Assembly: GCF_029168945.1 (NCBI RefSeq)
Contig: NW_026870038.1
Coordinates: 186,001 to 250,000, forward strand
Length of the DNA: 64,000 nt
Direction: 5' to 3'
Origin: Cannabis sativa
Lineage: Eukaryota > Streptophyta > Magnoliopsida > Rosales > Cannabaceae
The position numbers and the translations under genes were made by a program. The notes under the pieces were generated by a model. It was not told the DNA's origin. It ran no database searches and worked only from the letters and a program-made list of their open reading frames with translations. This document shows, piece after piece, positions 10,967-20,673 of this stretch (position 1 is its first letter; every line of letters begins with the position of its first letter).

Positions 10967-11186
10967 GTAAATTTTCAAAGCTTAAATTCTCTATGTATGT
11001 GTATTTTATTTGTACTTAAGCTAAAATTGCTCATCATTTTGACTTTTAATTTTGGGTGTTTTATTTCTCTCACTGTTTGTTTCTTAGTTTTTTGTGATTT
11101 TCACACAATTTCCTTAATTTTTGCAAAAATGACATAATAATGTTTGTATTGTTTTCTTCTTGACCCCACCATCCACCAAATTCCAG
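10967..11186 (+). other. putative 5'-leader intron of PGL3
   Basis: A CT-repeat leader ends in CTCTCTG|GTAAAT at 10966/10967. The acceptor CAAATTCCAG ends at 11186, leaving a 55-base untranslated piece before ATG 11242. Predicted from consensus only. Confidence 0.45.
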
Positions 11187-11241
11187 TACCAGAGCCCACT
11201 TCTAACTACAAATCCTTAAAAACCCAAACTTTACTCCTCTA

Positions 11242-14035
11242 ATGGCAGCATCTTCTTCTTCAATCTCCCTCTTATTCTCCAACACTCCCAGAATCTCATT
11301 CCCAACCCAGGATTCCCCTTTTCTTCCTCTCCACAACGCCACCTTTTTAAAATCTTCTCCAAAAACTGGTTCTCTTTCTCTCAGATTAGAAGGGGTCTCC
11401 TCCATCAGCAAGAAGAAGCTTAGTTGTAAAGCGGTTTCATCGACTGAAATGGCTGCTGCTGAGGGGAAGAAGAAGAAGGTGGATGTTTTCGATTCTAAGG
11501 ATGAGTTGGCTGTGAATTTGGCTAAGTACACTGCTGATCTCTCTGATAAGTTTACCAAAGAAAGAGGTGCTTTTACTGTTGTTTTGTCTGGTGGATCTCT
11601 CATCGATTATCTAAGGTCAGCTGAAATAAAAAATAAAAAAAAAAAAAAAAAACCAATACTTTCTTTTGATTTTGATTTCAAGTTTTCATTTTGGTTTCGA
11701 ATTAAGGGTAATTGAATGTGGTTAGCATATGGGGTTTTTGAGTTTGACTTTCTTATGGTCTTTCTAGTAGTGAAGAAGAAGAATACATATTAGGGCTTTT
11801 GACATGTATCAAACTATTGAAATTGTTTGATTGAATTCCACTCAATTTCATTAACAAACGCCTACCATGGGATTGTCCATTTACCAAATTATTCTCTTCA
11901 AACTTTGACATGTATTAAATTGTGTTTGAGCTTTGACATTTGACAAGTACCAAACTCAGAACTTCTGTTCACTTCAAACACCTATTAGTAAAATTAAACA
12001 AAAGTTTTTAAATCTAATAATTTCAATAATTCGGAGAAATTTTTTAATGATCTGAAGAAAAGTTCAGAAGAAATGATTTAGTGTAGTCAAAGTTTGGAAG
12101 ACAAATCTCAGTCAACCTTTTTGATTTGATCAGTATGTGAAATCATTTAGTTTAATGTCTTGGTGGTTTTATGACTAAGTAATAATTTTTTAGTGACTGA
12201 ATTGTGGACAAGAGTTTTGGGAAACAATGTTATTCTGCTTGGTGAAGCTTGAATTTGGAACTACGGGAGACAATTGTGATTGTAAGTATTAAGAAAATGT
12301 TATCATTTTTCTCAGGAAATTGCTGGAACCACCGTATCTTGATTCAGTGGATTGGTCAAAGTGGCGTGTCTTTTGGGTGGATGAGAGAGTTGTGCCTAAG
12401 GATCATGAAGATAGTAACTATAAACTTGCTTATGATGGTTTCCTTTCTAAGGTACTTGTTGAAATCTTTGGTTTCAAATGGCTGATGATGATTATGCAAT
12501 TCTTCAAGATTGCTGCCTTTTGTTCTTGAATTATGTTACTTGTGAAGGGTAGACTATAAGTATGTATGTATAAATCTACTTATATTTGAAATATACTTGA
12601 AGTTAAAAAATGATTACTTCGGGCATAGTTACTTTCCTCAGGTCCATTTTGAGTTTTATTCAACTGGGGATATCAGATTTACTTATTCATATCATTTTGG
12701 ATTGCTCTATTTGGATATGTGGTTTATGTGATTCATTTTGTTCTGTACTTGTTCGTGTGTGGCCATTAAATATAATTACTAAGTAAATAGCTATTGAGAA
12801 CAATCAGTTCAGGCTATTAATGCTTTGATAGCTATGTACCTCAAGTCAAATAACAGATCCATGGTGGAACCACTAAATGTATTTGGATCCATGAAGTTGA
12901 AAGATCGTGTTCACGGAACTCAATTCTGACCGGATTATCACAAATTGGGTTAAGTGAAGATGCCTTGAAACTGTTTTCGCATATGAGAAATTTAGCTATA
13001 GAAATCGGTCACTACACGTTCCCAGCTGTCCTCGGGTCTTGCTCAGATTTAGCAACCCTCCATTTACGCCAACAGGTTCGTGTATTGTCACTTTAATCAG
13101 GCCTCGATTCAAACGAATTCGACACCAACTCTCTGATTCATGTATGCCAAGTGTGGAATCGTTGAAGATTCAAGGAAATCGTCACACGGAATTCAATCAT
13201 TAACTATAATTTGACTTGAAATACATGGCTATCTTGATCTATACTTGTTCGTGTGTCGTCCTTCAAAGACATACTCAAAACCAGTTGTTTGGTATTTACA
13301 TCAAAAGGGTAGCCATTGTTTATCTTACTTAGTTGAACCAGCTAAATGTTTATTTTTAAATCTTTTGCTTAGATATAAGGTTTACATGGCCTGTCTTCTT
13401 TGGTAGTTGTAAAATTTAAAACACCATTTAATCCAACTAGGCAATTATGAGAGTCTCATATATTGTTTCCTATCCTATACCGAAAAATTAGTTGTTTGTT
13501 TTGAATTAAAAGTGTGGCCACCTATCTTATTCAAGCCAGCTAATCTCCTTTGATTTCTATTTCTCAGGTACCAATACCTCCTGGTAATGTTTACGCCATC
13601 AACGATGCATTGTCAGCTGAGGGCGCAGCTGATGACTACGAAACCTGTTTGAGGCAATTGGTTAAGAGCGGTGTGATAGACTTCTCCGAAGCCAGTGGAT
13701 TCCCGAAGTTTGATCTCATGTTACTTGGCATGGGCCCAGATGGACATGTAGCTTCCCTTTTTCCGGGACACCCTCTTGTCAACGAGAAAGAAAAGTGGGT
13801 TACTTTCATAAAGAACTCACCGAAACCTCCCCCAGAGAGAATCACTTTCACATTTCCAGTGATAAATTCTTCTGCTTATATCGCCCTTGTTGTGACTGGT
13901 GCTGGTAAAGCTGATGCTGTGCATAAAGCACTTGGAACACCTAGTGATGATTCTAACACACTGCCTGTTGAACTAGTTTCGCCTGCTGGAGAGCTGACTT
14001 GGTTTCTAGACAAGAACGCAGCTTCGAAGTTGTAG
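11242..14035 (+). CDS. PGL3: 6-phosphogluconolactonase, plastid/peroxisome type
   Basis: Three coding exons, 11242-11615, 12316-12451 and 13568-14035, join in phase with GT-AG introns to give 325 residues. The enzyme hydrolyses 6-phosphogluconolactone, the second step of the oxidative pentose phosphate pathway. Residues 1 to about 65 are Ser-rich and basic, as in a plastid transit peptide. The mature part carries VVLSGGSLIDYLR near 112-124, WVDERVVPKDHEDSNYK near 145-160, and LGMGPDGHVASLFPGH across exon 3. These are the family's substrate-binding and catalytic blocks. The protein ends in -SKL, a canonical peroxisomal signal, as I recall for Arabidopsis PGL3, so dual targeting is likely. Intron 1 contains a decayed MITE and intron 2 contains a PPR gene fragment. 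Frame and length are intact. Confidence 0.95.
11790..12130. mobile_element. decayed Mutator-type MITE in PGL3 intron 1
   Basis: The sequence TTTGACATGTAT(C/T)AAA, a TTAGTAAAATTAAACAAAAG block and a right part with CAAAGTTTGGAAGACAAA match, with many changes, the better-preserved elements at 19599-19995 and 35633-36025. The ends are too worn to define target duplications. Confidence 0.5.
12879..13210 (+). pseudogene. fragment of a PLS-type pentatricopeptide repeat (PPR) gene in PGL3 intron 2
   Basis: Conceptual reading gives FGSMKLKDRV, then after a one-base shift NSILTGLSQIGLSEDALKLF, SHMRNLAIE, YTFPAVLGSCSDLATLHL, a stop, then SGLDSNEFDTNSLIH. After another shift it reads MYAKCGIVEDSRKS. 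This is the classic order of PLS-class PPR motifs, which bind RNA in organelle transcript processing. At least two frameshifts and one stop make it non-functional. It has no start and covers only about three motifs. The 15-base sequence TACTTGTTCGTGTGT occurs on both sides (12746-12760 and 13242-13256). It lies within the intron and should be spliced out. Confidence 0.85.
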
Positions 14036-15340
14036 AAGGTAGAGGGAGAGCATATCTATCTATCTGAATAAATTATCTCCCATGCTCATCTTCTGTTTTG
14101 TTGTTTGATCAGAGAGCTTCTATGTGGGGATGATTGAGTACTGTAATCTTGACAGTACCAGTTTAGCATCATGACAAACTGGTAATTTTCAAGGTCTTGA
14201 ATAAACTATAGTTTGATAATAACAGTAACACCCTTCAGTTTTATTTGGATATCTAATCTTATCTCTCTCTCTCTCTCTCCCATTGTTTATCTCCTTTCAC
14301 TTTTGCTTGATCACTCCTATGTTGAATAATGCTAAGGGACACTTTAAGTTTGAGAACTGCTAATCAATTATAGGGTGACTATGTCGATAAAATGAAGTAC
14401 AAGCTTGATTTTGAGAGTGGGCTATGGAACAGGGAATGATGTCATTGAGATAAGATAACTTCATGGTTTGCTTGATTCATAGCTTGATATGATTTGGTCT
14501 CTTTATTGCTACTTAATAATTGCTATGTCTGAACAGTCGTCTCTAGACCTCTTTAGATAACACATTAGAATTCATAAGCATAGTCCAATTATAAGCACTT
14601 GGCCATCTTTTATTTTGGGGTCAAAAATGAAGTTGGGAAAAATAGTACCCCCACTTAAGCACATGACATAGAAGATTGTTCTTTCTTTCTTTCTTTCTGG
14701 CCATTCATCCACTTGTGCTGTTGGTTTTTGATTAATTTTAGTTAATTGGGATTCTAAATAAATGCATTTTGGACATCTTTTAAGCAAGGAACACTTGGCC
14801 CAAGAATATGATGTCTTTTTGGAACATTATTAATTTCATTTCTTGTGGACCTCTTCTCCATCTTCAAGAATGGTTGAGAACAAGAAAATAGTTTCTGAAA
14901 TTAGTAAAAGGTACCCCTTTAAGACATAGGGATCCAAAACCATTGAAAACTTCATTGATTTGCTTAAATAAACATTATTAGAAAGAAAAACAACACAAAA
15001 CAAGTAATGGGTACTTAACCAAATGGATCAACTACCATGGAACCATACCCAATTACAATATTATTATTATTATTATTATATATTTGTTGATTACATCACA
15101 AGAAAAGAAAAAAAAAAGGCATGTAAATTGCTTTTGACAAAATGCCAAAATGGGTATTTTGTAAAAGAGAAATTTTAGGAAGATGATTATACTTGATTGC
15201 ATGCTTGTGAACATTATTAAGGATGATGATGATGTTTAAATAGATCATTTTAGAACAAGAAGTGTAGTGATACATGGTATAATATGGAAATATTGTATGC
15301 TATGTTAAGGTGATATTTAGTATGAAGAAGCATGAAAAAT
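14036..15340. other. PGL3 3' untranslated region and intergenic sequence
   Basis: AATAAA-like sequences near 14068 and 14200 could serve as polyadenylation signals for PGL3. The rest has a short CT array (14262-14280), a TTTC array (near 14678-14697) and an ATT array (15060-15080). No gene was seen. Confidence 0.4.
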
Positions 15341-15344
15341 GAGG

Positions 15345-15345
15345 C

Positions 15346-15392
<47 letters not shown>
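15345..15392. repeat. (GA)n microsatellite
   Basis: An uninterrupted run of about 24 GA dinucleotides, the longest dinucleotide GA array in the window. It is likely length-polymorphic. Confidence 0.95.
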
Positions 15393-15395
<3 letters not shown>

Positions 15396-17209
15396 GCTTT
15401 AAGGTCACATTTATGCCTTAGGAATCTCTTTCATGATTGTGCCGGTTGATGAAAAATAGTTTGGAGATGTAGGCCATATAGAACACATATTGGCCCTACA
15501 ACTATATCATCATCATCATCATTTAAAAAAGTGTACAAAGAAATAAAACACAAATAGGGAGATATTGCCATGAGACTGATCTTTATGCTTTTCTTTTTTT
15601 CTTTTTCTTTTTCCATGATTAAATGTAGTGTAAAAATTCACTCTTTTAAAGGGGTTTTTTTTTTAATTATTTTTTTGGTATTTTCCTTAAAACTCTCATT
15701 TCTTCTCCTTCTTCTTCTTTGTATATTTTATGTTTCTTTTTAATTGGATAATGAAGCCATTTTGTTTGTTGATAAAGACAATTGCCTCTTTTAATTTATT
15801 TTATTTTTTTTTTTCAATTCTCTTTCTCTTTTAACAAACTTTTTTTTGTTTACTAGCTACTGTCTCCTTTTCCTTTTGTTTTTTTATGAGTAATTTGCGT
15901 CATAAATATATAAGATTAATTTCAGCATGTAGATATATACTTAAATTTAATTTTTAACAGTAATAATATTTAAGTTATATTTTTGTAACTTCTGTAGGTA
16001 CTTGACTGTTGCGTTAAGTGTCAAGTCAACGAATTACATAGTAATCTTTTATTAGTCTATGTTATTAAATTTTTATTTTTTATTTAAAAATTAATTTAAA
16101 TATAGTAATAAGAAAATGAAACGTGAATAATGACTTGACATCTAAGAGTCAGGTACTTATTTATCTGCAATTGAAAAATTGAACTTAATTATTTATTTGC
16201 AACTAAAAATTAAACTTAAATATTCATACCACAAATTATATTTTTTTCTTCATTTTTTGCAGCAAACTATAATTTAATCAAACTAAACAAAGAAAATTAA
16301 AAAGTGAAAGCAAACCACATACAGCAAAAACAATCCTCAAATACAGGAGAAACACACTAAAAGGAAATAAATTAACAAAGAGGATAATCATATTACTAGC
16401 TAGGCATTTGTATTTTGTCATCTTTAGATATAAAAATCCATTGTTTTTGTAGTTCAATTTGTATGTATTATTAAGTTTCAAATTTGATGTATTGTTTTAA
16501 TTAATTAAATATCCTTCAAATTCAATCAATCCAATCCTAACAAAATTCATCCTAGAATAAAATCTGAACCCCAATCACCTAAATATATTATTATTATTAT
16601 TATTACAACAATTTTTTGAAGGGTAGCTAGTGTTACCCTAAACTCAATGCCATGTTCCTTTTTTTTTTTTGATAAATAATGGCATGTTACCCTTTGACTT
16701 ACTTTAACGTTTTTTAATGAAAAAGAAAAGGGAAAGAATAAAAACTCAATGAATTAACCAATGTATTTGTACTTTAAATAAAAAACCAATGTAATTGTAA
16801 GGAAGAGCCTTTCTTTTTTACTACTTAAAAAATTATAACAAGAAGAATAACACGCTTTTAACACTACTTAAATAATATTAGTGTAATTTAATATCAAATT
16901 TTATATGTTTTAATATAATAAATATAATAAAAAAATATATTAATCGATATAAGGTGTGACTCAAGCTGCACTAAAATAGATGAGACCTAATATAAATATA
17001 TTATTTTTCTAATTTTTGTACATAAAATAATAGTTTTTTTTTTTAAAAAAAAAATATGATTCTTTTTTAATGTAAAAAATAAATTAACATTTGTGGAAAT
17101 TTAAATATTATTAAGTAAGAATTCTAAATACAAGCTTGATTCATTTGTGCTGGAGTCGGATTTGATATCACTTCATGATAGTATTGAACTCTGCATGTCA
17201 TGTGTTTAA
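15393..17209. other. AT-rich intergenic sequence
   Basis: Long T and A runs and short microsatellites, such as a TTA array at 16588-16603. No supportable gene or RNA was found. Confidence 0.4.
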
Positions 17210-17218
17210 TAAAAAAAT

Positions 17219-17592
17219 GGGTAAATACCATTTTAGACCCTGTGTTTTATAAAAGTTACAGATTGGACCTTGTGTTTTGTTAAATGACAAAATGGACCCT
17301 GTATTTTCTAAAATAGTAAAAATAGGACCCTGAGCTTGATTTTTGATTACTTTTTTTTAATACAACCAATTTGAAGACAATGCTTAATACGAACAGATAC
17401 AAAAAATGTAAACAGTTTTGTCATATAGCACTTTTAAATCGGATTATAATTGAACTTTATTTTGACAAAAAATCAATTCAGGGTCCTATTTGTACTATTT
17501 TAGAAAATACAGGGTCCATTTTGTCATTTAATAAAACACAGGGTCCAATTGGTAACTTTTGTAAAACAGATGGTCCAAAATGGTATTTACCC
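17219..17592. mobile_element. Mutator-type foldback MITE, family 1
   Basis: A 374-base element whose halves are long inverted repeats. The left end GGGTAAATACCATTTTAGACC mirrors the right end read in reverse, GGGTAAATACCATTTTGGACC. Matching blocks continue inward (GGACCCTGT.TTTTCTAAAATAG) for about 150 bases per arm. A perfect 9-base target duplication TAAAAAAAT flanks it (17210-17218 and 17593-17601), the size typical of Mutator elements. No transposase is encoded. A worn relative lies at 36467-36832. Confidence 0.88.
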
Positions 17593-17601
17593 TAAAAAAA
17601 T

Positions 17602-19589
17602 CTAATAATAATAATAATAATTCTTAATTATATATACATATTATTATTATCTAAGGCATGCAATGAAAAAAGGAGTGCTATTCTTCTCACTTTGAAATAT
17701 TCTTTTACTCACTTTTTCTTTCTTTTTTACCATGTCCAAAAACTATGAGCCTCACTTTGTTGACCTTAATTCACTTGTGGTGCATGTCCTTTTCTCCTCT
17801 TTCTTTTTCTCTCATCTCATAACCAAAGTTTAGTTGTTAGTTAACAAATTAAATTAATAAGTAATATAATATATAATATTTATTTAAACAAAGAAGAAAA
17901 GCACCAATATAATTTGTCCAAATGTTAACAATATTCTAATTAGTATAGGCAAACGAAATTTTGTTGGAGTGTCACACCAACTATAGATTTTTTCTTTATT
18001 CAAGTTTTTTTAATATTATTAATTAATCATATTAATAACTTGTCTAAATCAATTCATTTTGACTATGTTTGACCCTCCTTTCATATCCCAAGATTAGATG
18101 AAAGAAATGTCATATAATATTTTTTTTCTTATATAAAAAATAAAAATAAAAATTAGTGTACCATTACTAATTTTATAGAGTTTGTATTATAGTGATAATG
18201 TTATTTATTTCCTCTTATATTATATAATATTTATTGATTTTTTTTTGGGTATGGAAATTAATATTATTATATTATAAAAAATGTATGAACATTAATTAAG
18301 CAAAGATAAGCTTTTCTTATAATATAAGTTGGTGCACTTACCAACTCTAATTCATTACCCCTAAGATTTTCTTCAATCCATATAATGAACTTATTATTGT
18401 TATTATCCTCAAATGGATTGAGAAATCCCCAAAACGATGTCGTTTTAAAGTAAATGAAATAATTGATTATATATATATATTAAATAATTAAAAAACAATA
18501 AAATGAGACTCCCCAAATTGGTGGAGGGACTAGGGGGGTTACCCTAGATTCTTCCACATGGAATAAAACCGAACAAAGGATCTTTTGTTGAATAAACTCT
18601 CTCAAATGAAAATCTATTCTTCTCCAATACTTTTCACTTTTATGTGAAAAGACTATTATGTCCTCATTCAACAACCCTCGAGAAAAGGAATGAATCAAAA
18701 TCTCCAAAGAAGGATAAAATTTAGATAAGATGATACAAAATTAATAAAACATTAAAAACTCAATTGATATTTAATTAAGCTAAATTTCAACATTTATTTT
18801 TTTTAATGGAATTTTCCTTTTTTTTTTATATGGGTAGTAATACCCACCCATGGATAATGTAATTGTTTTTGAAGGAGAAGAAAGTGTCATTTGAGAAAGT
18901 CATTATGGTAGTCAAATTTAAATTGGTATACTTATTTTATTAAATAAAAAAACAAAATAATATATTTAGAAATTAGAACCTTATTTTAAAAAGGAAATGA
19001 ATCCACATATTCCGCACCTTTTATGTATAATAAATAAATAAAAAAGAAATACAATACGTATCCCCTAAATTCAAAAAATACAATTCTGCCCTTATATTCT
19101 TTCTGAATTAAAAATTATGTTTCATGTGCAAAATAAACAAATGAGGGTATTTTTGTCCAATAAAAGTGAGAATGATGTTTTTTGAAAGGAGGACTTCTAT
19201 TTGTACCCCATAAAATATTATTAAAAAATAAATAAACTTAAATAATTTTTAAAAATTACTCTTAATATATTTTTTAAAAAAAATTTCTCGTTAATTTTAA
19301 TAATTATTTTGATTTTTTTTTCTTAATCTTGTATATACATGTTTTATATTTTTTTAAAGAAAATTTCATATAATTTTTTTATTATAATATTTAAAATATA
19401 ATTTATTTTTATTTAAATTATTTTTATATTTTTATTATAATAGTTATATTTTTTAAGAATATAAATTGAAAGAAAAAAGTTAAAAAAAAATTTAGTTTAA
19501 TTAAAAATATAAATTTTACATAAAATAAAAATTATTAAAATGAGATATTTTTAGAAATTTGTAAGGTTCAAATAAATTTTTCTTTTGCA
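17602..19589. other. AT-rich intergenic sequence
   Basis: No gene was found. The palindrome-like AAAACGATGTCGTTTT at 18431-18446 resembles the promoter motif upstream of PGL3. The remainder is A/T-run sequence. Confidence 0.4.
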
Positions 19590-19598
19590 AAATATTTA

Positions 19599-19995
19599 GG
19601 CTAATTTAGATTTTTACCCCCTAAGTTTTGACATGTACAAAATCATATCCTTAAACTTTTCAAGTCGTTAAAAATTCTCCCTGAACTATTAAGATTGTTA
19701 GATTTAAGAACTTTTGTTTAATTTTATTTAATTTTACTACTATGTCAATTGTCCATATACTAAACTGTTCTCCCAAACTTTGATATTTACGAAATCATAC
19801 TCATTAAACTTTAATATGTACCAAATTGTGCGACCTAAATTTTCATTCATGTCAAATTTTCTTTAGTAAAATTGGACAAAAGTCATTTAATCTAACAATC
19901 TTAATAGTTTGAGGAAAAATTTTAATGACCTGAAAAATTCAAAGGGTATTATTTGGTATATATCAAAGTTCAAGAGACAAAACTTTACATTAACC
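19599..19995. mobile_element. Mutator-type MITE, family 2
   Basis: A 397-base element with inverted ends: GGCTAATTTAGATTTTTACC at left, and GGTTAATGTAAAGTTTTGTC as the right end read in reverse. It is flanked by a perfect 9-base target duplication AAATATTTA (19590-19598 and 19996-20004). Internal blocks (GACATGTAC, GTTAAAAATTCTCCCTGAAC, AGTAAAATTGGACAAAAGTC) match 35633-36025. It sits about 300 bases before the TBC start codon and so may lie in its promoter. Confidence 0.85.
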
Positions 19996-20294
19996 AAATA
20001 TTTAATAAAACTGGGGTCCAATATTGAATTTGAGAATAACTTAGGGGCATTTAATCAAATACAAAAAACATTATATGAAGTGAAGCAAATATAGAGATAT
20101 ATATAGACTAGTCTCTCTCTCTCTCCCTCTTTCTCTTTCTCTCTCTAAAAAGAAAAAAAAAAAGTCTCTAAAGCAAAGCAGTTGAGTTTGGGTTTCATTG
20201 GAGAAGAAGAAGAAGACCTTAGGTTTTGGGGATAAAGACTATAGAGAGTGAAGGGAAAACCCAGGGGTATAAAGGTAATTTAGTAGGAAGTTCC

Positions 20295-20449
20295 ATGTTC
20301 CCCTCCGGCACCGACGATATCCAAATCTCCGGCGGCCGTGGCGGGGGAGGAATTTGGTTCAGGGCGGCGTCGCCTTCGAACGTCGCCGTCGCCGTCACGG
20401 CCTTGGCGGGCTTCGCTGTGGTTGTGGCTATGTTCTACACCGCCAGTAG
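20295..20449 (+). CDS. alternative first coding exon (1a) of the TBC/Rab-GAP gene, membrane-anchor type
   Basis: ATG 20295 opens 51 full codons plus two bases, ending at CAGTAG|GTAATT, a strong splice donor. If the donor is unused the frame stops at once (TAA at 20451-20453). The encoded peptide is Gly-rich (GGRGGGGIWFRAASPSN) and then has one hydrophobic segment, VAVAVTALAGFAVVVAMFY. Spliced to the acceptor at 21917, it reads in phase into GRLKSSWSRR, exactly as exon 1b does. So it is either the N-terminus of a 547-residue membrane-anchored isoform or, if unspliced, a 52-codon upstream reading frame. As I recall, some Arabidopsis relatives begin with this Gly-rich/hydrophobic type of N-terminus. 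Transcript data would decide. Confidence 0.65.
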
Positions 20450-20673
20450 GTAATTACTAATTCGTAATTAATTCAACACAGAAAAAAAAAAGATAAAAAG
20501 GAAAGGAAGCCATATCCAAAAATCTTTGAAGCTTTGTCTGAACAAAACCCTAGACCAGTAGAACCAAAAAAGAAAGAGGCTTTCGACTGCCATTTTCGAT
20601 TTTTTCTTTTGGGGTTTCTTTGATTTTTCCCCATTTTTATTTTTTTTACACTAGAGAGTATTTAAGGATATAG

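Noticed and set aside
12249..12529. Two overlapping small frames in PGL3
   Set aside because: They run over exon 2 and its intron edges. The PGL3 frame explains the sequence with consensus splice sites.
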